Source: an archaeon
Lineage (GTDB): Archaea > Thermoproteota > Nitrososphaeria > Conexivisphaerales > UBA164
Reading direction: 5' to 3'
Length of the DNA: 12,123 nucleotides
Assembly (NCBI GenBank): GCA_021798095.1
Contig: JAJZYL010000021.1
Span: 1-12,123, forward strand
The translations under genes and the position numbers were made by a program. The notes under the pieces were generated by a model, which was given only the letters and a program-made list of their open reading frames with translations, was not told the origin of the DNA and ran no database searches. Below are positions 1-6,129 of this stretch, in pieces (positions within the stretch are counted from its first letter, which is position 1; the number at the start of each line of letters is the position of its first letter).

Positions 1-844
1 CCTTATCTACATCGGCCACCGTCATCGCCTCCGCGTACATATATTTCAGTATGTCATCCTCGGGCACGCCGTAGACCATCATGAGCCTGGTCAGGAGCTC
101 GTGCGACTTCTTGAAATCTCCGTCCAGCGCCAGTTTTGACAGCTCCCTGATCTCCTTTGTACGAGAGATGCCGGATATGGACCTTACATTTTCTGTGCTT
201 ACTTCCCCCACCGCAGCCGCCGCTTGAAGCTGATTTATGGCCAGCCTTAGGTCGCCACCGCTCAGTTCGTATATCAGCCCAAGCGCAGCAACATCATATT
301 TAGCGCCTTCATTTTTACATATGAATTCTAGCCTCTTTACCATATCCCCCTTTTCGATCTTCCTGAACCTGAAGATTGCACACCTGCTCTGGATTGGCTC
401 TATTATGGAGCTGGAGTAGTTTGCTATTATTATGAACCTTGAGTGCGCCGAGGACTCCTCCATTATCCTGCGAAGGGCCGTCTGGGCTGATGATGTCATT
501 TCATCACCCTCATCCAATATGATGAGCCTGAACGGGATACCCTTAACCCTGTCCGCGAACATCGTAAAGGTCTTGATCCTTTCCCTTACAACGTCTATAC
601 CCCGCTCATCAGAGGCGTTCAGTTCCAGCGTATAATTTCTCCATATGTCCCCCATAAGCTGTTTTGCCAGGCATATGGCAGTTGTAGTCTTGCCGGTGCC
701 AGGCGGGCCCGCAAAGAGGAGATGCGGCATATCCTCCGGTTTTTTAAGGAGACCGTTGAGCCGCTCTACTATATCGCCCTGATCCAGAAGCTCCGAGAGC
801 TTGAGGGGCCTGTACTTTTCCACCCACATTACCTCCTGAGACAT
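1..844 (-). CDS. rfcS: Replication factor C small subunit, 3'-truncated by window
   Basis: This is the clamp-loader ATPase subunit that, with the large subunit, opens the PCNA ring and loads it at primer-template junctions. The 281 codons present read as a classic RFC small subunit: the N-terminal box WVEKYRP (residues 7-13), Walker A GPPGTGKTT (about 46-54), Walker B LDEGD (about 110-114, Gly where most members have Ala), and the SRC motif in IEPIQSRC (about 148-155). Archaeal members are usually about 315-330 residues, so roughly 40 C-terminal residues lie outside the window. I chose ATG 844 because it lies downstream of a TATA-like box at 873-880. The next ATG (829) has a strong aggaggt only 1 nt away, too close to serve it. 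The gene is divergent from the SDR gene, with a 148-nt shared promoter region. Confidence 0.95.
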   Translation of the reverse strand, partial: MSQEVMWVEKYRPLKLSELLDQGDIVERLNGLLKKPEDMPHLLFAGPPGTGKTTTAICLAKQLMGDIWRNYTLELNASDERGIDVVRERIKTFTMFADRVKGIPFRLIILDEGDEMTSSAQTALRRIMEESSAHSRFIIIANYSSSIIEPIQSRCAIFRFRKIEKGDMVKRLEFICKNEGAKYDVAALGLIYELSGGDLRLAINQLQAAAAVGEVSTENVRSISGISRTKEIRELSKLALDGDFKKSHELLTRLMMVYGVPEDDILKYMYAEAMTVADVDK

Positions 845-872
845 CCCTATCCGGCATGAATAACTTCCAGCC

Positions 873-880
873 TATTAATA
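873..880 (-). promoter_or_regulatory. TATA box for rfcS
   Basis: The minus strand reads ttattaata centred near 877. An archaeal start site about 26 nt downstream would fall near 851, giving an rfcS 5' leader of only a few bases. This is a motif and spacing match only. Confidence 0.45.
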
Positions 881-942
881 AGTTATTGGAGGCGATCGAG
901 GCCGGTGATCATTAGATCATCGAACATGGCATGAACATAACT

Positions 943-951
943 CAATATAAG
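943..951 (+). promoter_or_regulatory. TATA box for the pterin operon (SDR-folB-folK)
   Basis: The sequence caatataag, centred near 947, predicts transcription from about 973, upstream of ATG 993. A weaker box, ccttattacc at 976-985, would place the start near 1007, just before the in-frame TTG at 1011. Either could serve the operon. Confidence 0.4.
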
Positions 952-992
952 ATCTAGGCCGCATATTCCTGCGACGCCCTTATTACCCCCCT

Positions 993-1751
993 ATGTATAT
1001 CTGCACCAGTTTGGACATAAGGGGGAGGACCGCGCTAATAACCGGTGCATCAAGGAGGATAGGGGGGGCAATAGCTACACGAATGGCCAAGGATGGTGCA
1101 GACATCATTCTCCATTACATGTCATCGGCTGATGAGGCGGCCTCCTTGCGTGAGGATCTGATCAATAAGGGGGTCAGGGCGACCCTGTTGAAGGCGGACC
1201 TTTCTACGCCCGAAGGGATAGATCATGTCCTTTCCTTTTCTAAGAACTATGGCAGGGATATAGACGTGCTCATAAATAACGCGTCCATCTTCAAAAAGGC
1301 TACAGCGTGGAAGGATGAAGATATACCTTCAATGGCACCGATCCTTCAGGCCAATGCGCTGGCACCCTACCTGTTGACAGTGGGCCTGGCTGAGGGTGCA
1401 GGGCTCAAGAGGGCAATCAACATAACTGATGCCTGTGCGTGGCTACAGCGCAGGAAGGGTTACGCCTATTCCCTTAGCAAGGACCTCCTGACGCATATAA
1501 CCTACGCCCTGGCGCTGGACCTGGCCCCCCGCGTAACCGTAAACGCCGTGGCCCCTGGCCCCATCCTTCCGCCTCAGGGAAAGGATTACAAATATCTGGA
1601 CAGGGTGGCCGGGGCCGTCCCTCTGAAGGTCCGCGGTGGCCCAGCCGATGTAGTTAACGCCATCATGTTTCTGTTGGCCAGTGATTATATAACGGGACAG
1701 GTCATATATGTGGATGGTGGAGCTCACCTGTTGAAGGAGGGCATAATCTAA
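993..1751 (+). CDS. SDR oxidoreductase, pteridine reductase (FolM/PTR1) type
   Basis: This is an NADPH-dependent short-chain dehydrogenase, 252 residues from ATG 993. Three features separate it from ordinary SDRs and match the pteridine/dihydropteridine reductase branch. The cofactor motif is TGASRRIG (17-24, TGxxxRxG rather than TGxxxGxG). The NAG motif reads NNAS (95-98). The usual catalytic serine is replaced by Asp146, followed 13 residues later by the YxxxK pair Tyr159/Lys163, the same spacing as Asp181/Tyr194/Lys198 in Leishmania PTR1. The C-terminal part contains NAVAPGPI and a YVDGGAHL cofactor-side segment. It is the first gene of an operon with folB and folK, so the inferred role is reduction of dihydropterin or dihydrofolate. 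The exact substrate is not known. TTG 1011 (protein beginning MDIRGRTALITG) is an attractive alternative start, because SDRs usually have only a few residues before the first strand. Confidence 0.85.
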   Translation: MYICTSLDIRGRTALITGASRRIGGAIATRMAKDGADIILHYMSSADEAASLREDLINKGVRATLLKADLSTPEGIDHVLSFSKNYGRDIDVLINNASIFKKATAWKDEDIPSMAPILQANALAPYLLTVGLAEGAGLKRAINITDACAWLQRRKGYAYSLSKDLLTHITYALALDLAPRVTVNAVAPGPILPPQGKDYKYLDRVAGAVPLKVRGGPADVVNAIMFLLASDYITGQVIYVDGGAHLLKEGII

Positions 1752-2105
1752 TTGATATCCAGGATAGTGATCAGGGATCTAAGCCTCTATTGTGTAATCG
1801 GTGACAACGAGTGGGAAAGGGGGATAAAGCAGAATGTAATGGTAACTATTGAACTGTGGGTGAACGTCGATAGGGCGTTGGTGAGCGATCAGATAGCCGA
1901 CACCGTAAACTACAAGAAGCTTAAGGATAAGGTAGTAAGGGTCGTGGAAAGCTCCTCAAACAGGTTGCTGGAGGCCCTTGCGTACAGTATAGCGAAGATA
2001 TGCCTGGCTGAAGAGAGGGTCGAGAAGGTAAAGGTTACAGTCGACAAGCCTGGCGCACTTAGCTACGCTAGGAGCGTGGCCTTCGAGCTGGAAATGGGCA
2101 GGTAA
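1752..2105 (+). CDS. folB: Dihydroneopterin aldolase
   Basis: FolB cleaves 7,8-dihydroneopterin to 6-hydroxymethyl-7,8-dihydropterin and glycolaldehyde. The 117-residue length is standard, and the residues known from the Staphylococcus aureus enzyme are present at almost identical numbers: Glu22 (in NEWERG), Tyr54 (TVNYKKL), Glu74 (NRLLEALA) and the catalytic lysine Lys99 (VDKPGAL). The start is TTG, directly abutting the TAA of the SDR gene. An aaggagg Shine-Dalgarno sequence at 1734-1740 lies 11 nt upstream, inside the SDR reading frame, so translation is probably coupled. FolK follows 10 nt downstream. Well-studied archaea such as Methanocaldococcus use the unrelated MptD for this step, so a bacterial-type FolB here hints at horizontal transfer; that is inference. 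Confidence 0.92.
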   Translation: MISRIVIRDLSLYCVIGDNEWERGIKQNVMVTIELWVNVDRALVSDQIADTVNYKKLKDKVVRVVESSSNRLLEALAYSIAKICLAEERVEKVKVTVDKPGALSYARSVAFELEMGR

Positions 2106-2115
2106 ACGGTGAAAA

Positions 2116-2628
2116 TTGCCCGCCTGCTTCCTATCGTTAGGCTCGAACGTCAGCCCCAGGGAGAACCTGCTCAAAGCTGTCAGGGCGCTTGGCTCCCGGC
2201 TTAAGGTGACCGCCATTTCCACCGTCTACCTTACAGAGCCAGTAGGCATGAAGAATTCAACGGCGTTCTACAACTGCGTTGTAAAAGCCGAGAGCGATCA
2301 CGATCCATATTTTTTGAAAACTTCCATACTGCGCGATCTGGAAGGCTCGCTTGGAAGGGTCAGGTCTACAGACAGGTATTCGGATAGGGTCATCGATATA
2401 GATCTGCTGCTCTACGGGCAGATGGTAATAGATGAACTGAAAGTGCCCGACCCTGACATATTTGTAAGGCCCTATCTGGCGTCCTGCATCTGTGAATTGG
2501 ATGGGAACCTGGTAATCCCTGGCTCAGGCGTCCGGATCTGCAGTATAGCCAAGGAGCTTGGGTCGGCAGGCATGAAACCGTTGCTGTTGTTTACAAAGGA
2601 CATGAAGAGGGAGGCCGGCTTATCTTAG
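2116..2628 (+). CDS. folK: Hydroxymethyldihydropterin pyrophosphokinase (HPPK)
   Basis: FolK transfers pyrophosphate from ATP to 6-hydroxymethyl-7,8-dihydropterin, producing the substrate of dihydropteroate synthase. The 170-residue protein shows the family features in order: SLGSNV near the N-terminus (7-12), the arginine-rich catalytic loop GRVRSTDRYSDR (80-91) with counterparts of E. coli Arg82, Arg84, Arg88 and Arg92, and the magnesium-binding pair Asp94/Asp96 in VIDIDLLLYG. The downstream VPHP motif is altered to VPDPD, so Asp112 occupies the place of E. coli His115, while Arg118 matches Arg121. The start is TTG with ggtga 3 nt upstream; an ATG start is not available before the conserved strand. 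The last codons converge with folE2, and the two stop codons share the tetranucleotide ttag. Confidence 0.92.
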   Translation: MPACFLSLGSNVSPRENLLKAVRALGSRLKVTAISTVYLTEPVGMKNSTAFYNCVVKAESDHDPYFLKTSILRDLEGSLGRVRSTDRYSDRVIDIDLLLYGQMVIDELKVPDPDIFVRPYLASCICELDGNLVIPGSGVRICSIAKELGSAGMKPLLLFTKDMKREAGLS

Positions 2629-3521
2629 CGTAACATCTCCTTGAGATCACGGTAGCTGGACCATCCGGACGCAGAGGCGTTGAAATTATGTATGCTCTCC
2701 TCGCTTACCACAGATATGTATACACGAGTATTCTTGTCCAGATCAGGATATCTGGTCATAAATTCCTTCGCTATTGATCTGTATATATCTTCAACGAATT
2801 TCGGGTTCTTCAGGGCCGAATATATCACGAATCCCTCATCCGCCCTCTTCAGCACACTATGGGTTGAGCCGCTCATTGACTCGGATACCGCCGTCAGTAA
2901 CTGTGGAATGGTGATCCTATTTTCTCCCTGCAGGCTGATCAAAAGAGTAGCTCTGGCCCTCTGCATATGGGTAGGCATAAGGCCTGCAGTTTCGGGCCCA
3001 TGGTCAAGTGCAGACCTCATAAGCTCTGCGCCACATGGACAGGTAGAGATGCCGGTGATTGTAACACCTATACTCCTAAGCAGCGCGCTTCTGGTCATCA
3101 CCGCGCCAACCTTCACTCTGAAGTGTTCATGAGACTGAAGCCCGCTAATGGGCGAGGATGAGGCCAGGTACCCGTCTGCGCTAATCCTTATTCTGCTCTT
3201 CGTTGAATATTCATGGAGCTCCAGCAGCCTTTTCGCCATCGATGGGGCAAGCTCTTCAAGGCCGTCTTTGCCATCACCTATGTAGTCCGTAACCCCAATC
3301 ATAGTCCTTGACATGTTGATGCCCCTCTGATATGGAGGCAGGTCAACCATTACTGACACGCGCCCAGAAGAATATATCACGGGGGGCCTTGAGAAGGAGT
3401 TCAGCGGTATATATATTCCCCTGAACCCCACGCGGTCTATTGCCATCGGTACTACAGGTTTCTCATATTGCACATCTTTGGACCTAGCCGATACGGCCTT
3501 CCATTTTTCCTTGTCATTCAT
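2625..3521 (-). CDS. folE2: GTP cyclohydrolase I type 2 (FolE2/MptA, COG1469)
   Basis: This enzyme opens and recyclises GTP as the first step of pterin synthesis; MptA of methanogens yields the 2',3'-cyclic phosphate and FolE2 of bacteria yields dihydroneopterin triphosphate. Family signatures in the 298 residues are RGINMSR (66-72), HEHFRVKV (131-138), the metal-ligand cysteine motif GISTCPCG (158-164), THMQR (184-188), LKRADEGFVI with NPKFVED (224-245) and EESIHNF (274-280). Which product it makes cannot be read from sequence. The gene faces the SDR-folB-folK operon tail to tail, and together they supply the pterin half of a folate-like cofactor. The start at ATG 3521 lies about 5 nt after the transcription start predicted from a TATA box at 3548-3556, so the mRNA is nearly leaderless. 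Confidence 0.95.
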   Translation of the reverse strand: MNDKEKWKAVSARSKDVQYEKPVVPMAIDRVGFRGIYIPLNSFSRPPVIYSSGRVSVMVDLPPYQRGINMSRTMIGVTDYIGDGKDGLEELAPSMAKRLLELHEYSTKSRIRISADGYLASSSPISGLQSHEHFRVKVGAVMTRSALLRSIGVTITGISTCPCGAELMRSALDHGPETAGLMPTHMQRARATLLISLQGENRITIPQLLTAVSESMSGSTHSVLKRADEGFVIYSALKNPKFVEDIYRSIAKEFMTRYPDLDKNTRVYISVVSEESIHNFNASASGWSSYRDLKEMLR

Positions 3522-3547
3522 ATACGAGATAATCGTCCGCCGTTCTG

Positions 3548-3556
3548 TTTATAAAG
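3548..3556 (-). promoter_or_regulatory. TATA box for folE2
   Basis: The minus strand reads tttataaac, centred at 3552. Transcription would start near 3526, 5 nt before the ATG of folE2. Confidence 0.5.
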
Positions 3557-3622
3557 ATGCTGAGGATTTTAGGGGAAGCGACAAAACCCGGATGTAATAC
3601 TATCTGCGAACAATACAGCCTG

Positions 3623-3788
3623 TAAGGCTGGTTATGTCTCAATTACCCCTGGGATACACTTCAGGTGGAACATAAAGCGGATGTTAGCCATGTATCTTTG
3701 GAGCAGGGAACGAGTTCTCCGCTGGCTGACGAACCCTCAGGGGATACCCGCAGGAAGGCCAACGCGCTTTAGCGTAATAAGATGTCAC
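3623..3788 (+). mobile_element. Decayed right end of an IS200/IS605 (TnpB-type) element, copy A
   Basis: Most of the 371-nt gap between folE2 and the dsrE2-like gene aligns, with only 1-2 nt of net length change, to a second copy at 4575-4742. Shared blocks include ggatgt.ag.catgt, cagg.aacgagt, ggctgac, gctttagcgt and the terminal gatgtcac. A small hairpin, acgc/gcgt (3762-3765 with 3772-3775), precedes the terminus, as expected for the right end and omega-RNA scaffold region of TnpB elements. The reading frame is broken here, and no tnpA or tnpB body is present. Just upstream, around 3585-3620, the bases could be remnants of the TnpB DRDxNAAxN tail, but this is weak. The orientation is the same as copy B. 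Confidence 0.6.
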
Positions 3789-3824
3789 GTCCATATCGAT
3801 GAAAACTTGGCCTAAGGCTCCCTA
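3789..3824 (+). repeat. Flank of IS copy A resembling the 3' end of the M20 peptidase gene
   Basis: The bases directly after the gatgtcac terminus of copy A resemble those after copy B (4743-4776), which belong to the last codons of the M20 peptidase. Shared words in the same order are tcgatgaa, ctt, ctaagg and tcc, with small gaps. This could be a relic duplication of the peptidase/IS junction. The match is short and gapped, so chance remains possible. Confidence 0.35.
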
Positions 3825-3855
3825 TGCCGGCAACCGTCGCGAATCATTATATATG

Positions 3856-3864
3856 CTTATATAT
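3856..3864 (+). promoter_or_regulatory. TATA box for the dsrE2-tusA operon
   Basis: The sequence cttatatat, centred at 3860, predicts transcription from about 3886, 7 nt before TTG 3893. A second AT-rich box (cattatatat, 3845-3854) sits just upstream. Confidence 0.5.
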
Positions 3865-3892
3865 GACAATGTCAAAGGTGTGACGATTAAAT

Positions 3893-4312
3893 TTGCCGAA
3901 AGATAGAATGGCCATTATAGTCTTTTCAGGGACCGTAGATAAGCTGATGCCTGTAGGTGTACTAACGTCGGGGGCGGTCGCTATGGATATGGATGTGGAC
4001 CTGTTCTTCACGTTCTGGGGCCTTACCGCCATCAGAAAGGATACTGTTGATGCAAACTCGAGGTTCAGCAAGGATTTCGAGGATATGGGTGCGACACTGT
4101 CGCAGCTAATGAAGCAAAAGCAGGTTCCCAGATGGAGCGACATGGTGCGCAACGCGAAGAAGCTTGGGAACGTCAGGGTGCACGCCTGTTCCATGACCTA
4201 TGATCTGATGGGCATGAAGAAGGAGGAACTTGACGATATGGTGGATGATATAATAGCCGTGGGCGAGTTCATCGATAGGGCGAGGGATGCCAAGATAACC
4301 CTCTTTATTTAG
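3893..4312 (+). CDS. DsrE/DsrF-like sulfur relay protein (DsrE2 type, COG2210)
   Basis: This 139-residue protein has the DsrE fold signatures: an N-terminal strand AIIVFSGTVDKL (7-18), a second strand and turn DVDLFFTFWGL (34-44), and a single conserved cysteine, Cys99, in VHACSMTYDLMG (96-107). The pattern ACxMTxxLMG with FFTFWGL is that of DsrE2-like peroxiredoxin-family proteins. Family members pass persulfide sulfur, often with TusA, and tusA follows after 1 nt on the same strand. In Metallosphaera a related DsrE3A/TusA pair moves thiosulfonate, and a comparable role here is inference. No transmembrane segment is evident. TTG 3893 fits the upstream TATA box; ATG 3908 (MAIIVFSG) is a reasonable alternative. 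The gene pair is enclosed by two IS remnants. Confidence 0.85.
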   Translation: MPKDRMAIIVFSGTVDKLMPVGVLTSGAVAMDMDVDLFFTFWGLTAIRKDTVDANSRFSKDFEDMGATLSQLMKQKQVPRWSDMVRNAKKLGNVRVHACSMTYDLMGMKKEELDDMVDDIIAVGEFIDRARDAKITLFI

Positions 4313-4322
4313 GGTGTTCATG

Positions 4323-4556
4323 ATGAGCGGTCAGGATAAGGTAGTTGATGCGAGGGGGAATTATTGCCCCATGCCGCTGATGAAGCTCGTGGAGGCTATG
4401 AAGGAAGTGGATATTGGACGAACAGTAGAGGTGTGGTCCAGCGACAGCGGGTCCCAGAGGGATATTTCAAGGTGGGCTGAAAAGATGGGGCATGAAGTTG
4501 TGGCCGTGAACCATGAACAGGGTTACGATAGGATCAAGGTTAGAAGAAGGAAATAG
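4323..4556 (+). CDS. tusA: TusA-family sulfurtransferase
   Basis: This is a small sulfur carrier of about 77 residues. It has the defining motif DARGNYCPMPLMKL, where the cysteine of CPxP (Cys15 from ATG 4323) carries persulfide sulfur, followed by the predicted strand TVEVWSSDSGSQRDI and an amphipathic helix WAEKMGHEVV typical of SirA/TusA proteins. ATG 4323 was preferred because agggtg at 4311-4316 lies 6 nt upstream; ATG 4320 and GTG 4314 are in frame and also possible. It is translated in an operon with the DsrE2-like gene. TusA proteins serve tRNA thiolation, molybdenum cofactor assembly or sulfur oxidation, and the pairing with DsrE2 favours sulfur relay in dissimilatory or general sulfur transfer. 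Confidence 0.9.
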   Translation: MSGQDKVVDARGNYCPMPLMKLVEAMKEVDIGRTVEVWSSDSGSQRDISRWAEKMGHEVVAVNHEQGYDRIKVRRRK

Positions 4557-4574
4557 TATCGTGGGTTAGTCAAT

Positions 4575-4742
4575 GTGAATGGGCATGTCCGAATTTACGC
4601 CTGCGGAAACACCAACGGCTGGGCATCAGATGGATGTCAGTCATGTTCCAATGAAACAGGAAACGAGTCCCCATGCTGCCGGCTGACTCAAACAGGAGGA
4701 TAGCGGCATAAGCTTACGAGCTTTAGCGTGAAAGGATGTCAC
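4575..4742 (+). mobile_element. Right end of an IS200/IS605 (TnpB-type) element with residual TnpB tail, copy B
   Basis: A residual open frame at 4575-4703 (GTG to TAG) reads NGHVRIYACGNTNG and then a cysteine-rich tail. RIYACG(D/N) is the kind of sequence found just after the zinc finger and DRDxNAA motif at the C-terminus of TnpB proteins. The frame is followed by a structured, non-coding end: a hairpin ttacg/cgtga (4714-4718 with 4727-4731) around a gctttag loop, then gatgtcac (4735-4742). This layout matches the omega-RNA/right-end region, in which the base after the terminus begins the guide. Nothing of the transposase or the nuclease domain remains. The TCA inside gatgtcac is the stop codon of the minus-strand M20 peptidase. 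Confidence 0.6.
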
Positions 4743-5908
4743 TTGCCCTGTTCGATGAAGCTTCTAAGGATCCTCTTAACCCTTAACATGGTGCTCAGCC
4801 TAACGAACTCATCCGGGGCATGTATGTTACTGTCATAATCTATCACGCCGATCCCCAGCGTCGGTATCCCCATTTTGTATGTGTATTTACCATCATTACC
4901 CCCCAGCTCACCTACACATCCCTTCCTGCATCCATATGATTCAGCCACTCCTATGAACCTTTTTACCAGGGCATTGTCTGGGTTCGTTAGATAGTTCCCG
5001 CCACCCCTTACGGACGTTAATTCCACGCCGATCGCTCCGCCTCTATTTACAGCTGCCACCGTGGCGTTTAGCTCAGCGATGGCCTCCTTAACATCTTCCT
5101 CCGGCAGGAGCCTCATGTCGAACGTTATAGTTACATCGGGGGGTATTATGTTGGTTGTAAACCCGCCCCTGATTATAGTTGGGGAGAACCTACCCCAGAC
5201 CCTTCTGTGGGGGTAGCCCGGGGGGAGGGGCAGCGATGAACGCTTCCGCTCCCTCCTCCTAGCTAGCCCCTCGAGCGCCCTTATCACCCGTGGAAGTTCG
5301 TATATGGGGTTTTTTGCAAGGTGGGGATATCCGGCGTGCCCCTGTCGCCCCCTTATTATGATGTCGCCGTTGATTATCCCGCTCGCACCACACGAAACTA
5401 CCTCACTTTCGGAGTCCACGATTATCGCTAGATCTGGCATGGGGTTTAATCTGGTCACAAGATCGCCAAGCCCCAGCGCTCCTCCCACCTCCTCATCAGC
5501 CGTGAAACAGAAAGTTAAGCCGTTTCTAATCTTCATTTCCCCCATTGATCTGAGCAGGCCCAGCAGGACGGCCACCGCCCCCTTGTCATCTGCAGCCCCT
5601 CTCCCGAACAGCTTATCCCCAACTTTGGTCAGCGTAAGAGGGTCCGTCCTCCAGCCGGGCCCTGCGGGCACCGTATCATAATGAGCAGCGAACATGGTTG
5701 CCGGCTTCGGGCCACCCACTTCAACCTTTACGTTGGGCCTTGGTCCTTCCCCCTGACTGTACACCAATTTAGCCCGCTGGCCCATCCTTTCTGCTTCCTC
5801 GATTATGAACCTCGCGCATTCTTCATACCCTTTAATGTTTGACTGTTCAGAGTTTATTGAAGTCAGCGTCCCCAGCACCCGCTCTTCATATTCCAACAGA
5901 CCATTCAT
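4739..5908 (-). CDS. M20-family metallopeptidase (ArgE/DapE/CPG2-like)
   Basis: This is a dizinc amidohydrolase or peptidase of the M20 family. Numbered from the in-frame TTG at 5920, the ligands are His80 and Asp82 (AAHYDTVPAG), Asp111 (GRGAADDKGA), the catalytic Glu143 and ligand Glu144 (TADEEVGG), Asp169 (IVDSES) and His367 (NIHAPDEF). The lid-domain histidine is His195 (GHAGYP). The substrate cannot be told: the M20 family includes acetylornithine deacetylase, succinyl-diaminopimelate desuccinylase and di/tripeptidases. I prefer ATG 5908, giving 389 residues, because a TATA box (minus strand cttaaatat, 5929-5937) is centred 25 nt upstream, which predicts a leaderless message. TTG 5920 would lie only 13 nt from that box. 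The C-terminus ends SFIEQGK, and its TGA is supplied by the terminal gatgtcac of the neighbouring IS remnant. Confidence 0.9.
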   Translation of the reverse strand: MNGLLEYEERVLGTLTSINSEQSNIKGYEECARFIIEEAERMGQRAKLVYSQGEGPRPNVKVEVGGPKPATMFAAHYDTVPAGPGWRTDPLTLTKVGDKLFGRGAADDKGAVAVLLGLLRSMGEMKIRNGLTFCFTADEEVGGALGLGDLVTRLNPMPDLAIIVDSESEVVSCGASGIINGDIIIRGRQGHAGYPHLAKNPIYELPRVIRALEGLARRRERKRSSLPLPPGYPHRRVWGRFSPTIIRGGFTTNIIPPDVTITFDMRLLPEEDVKEAIAELNATVAAVNRGGAIGVELTSVRGGGNYLTNPDNALVKRFIGVAESYGCRKGCVGELGGNDGKYTYKMGIPTLGIGVIDYDSNIHAPDEFVRLSTMLRVKRILRSFIEQGK

Positions 5909-5928
5909 GGTCTTTTTCAATTCAATGG

Positions 5929-5937
5929 ATATTTAAG
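5929..5937 (-). promoter_or_regulatory. TATA box for the M20 peptidase
   Basis: The minus strand reads cttaaatat, centred at 5933. Start spacing of about 26 nt lands on ATG 5908 and supports a leaderless transcript. Confidence 0.55.
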
Positions 5938-6098
5938 TTGCGCGAACCGCAACCCTTTCAAGCGTAGCTGATGATCTCTTGTATCCTGTTCTGGGCCTAT
6001 CTATTACGCGTCATGGTCAGTGATGAGCTAACGCGCCAAAACAGGAATAAGCCCGCCGCCCATTGCGCTCACGCCTTAAAATGGCAGCTAAGAAAAGG

Positions 6099-6106
6099 AT
6101 ATAACT
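6099..6106 (+). promoter_or_regulatory. TATA box for the Cys-rich/JAMM operon
   Basis: The sequence gatataac, centred near 6103, is 26-27 nt upstream of ATG 6130. This supports that codon as the start of a leaderless mRNA, rather than the earlier in-frame starts at 5971 or 6121. Confidence 0.5.
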
Positions 6107-6129
6107 ATGGCACCCGGCTCATGATTTCT

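Noticed and set aside
237..635. Plus-strand open frames opposite rfcS.
   Set aside because: They are antisense to a clear RFC small-subunit reading frame and show no domain signature.
5966..6027. Possible C/D-box small RNA, with tgatga boxes at 5969-5974 and near 6021-6026.
   Set aside because: No properly placed D (ctga) boxes follow either C-like box, so a C/D guide RNA cannot be supported.
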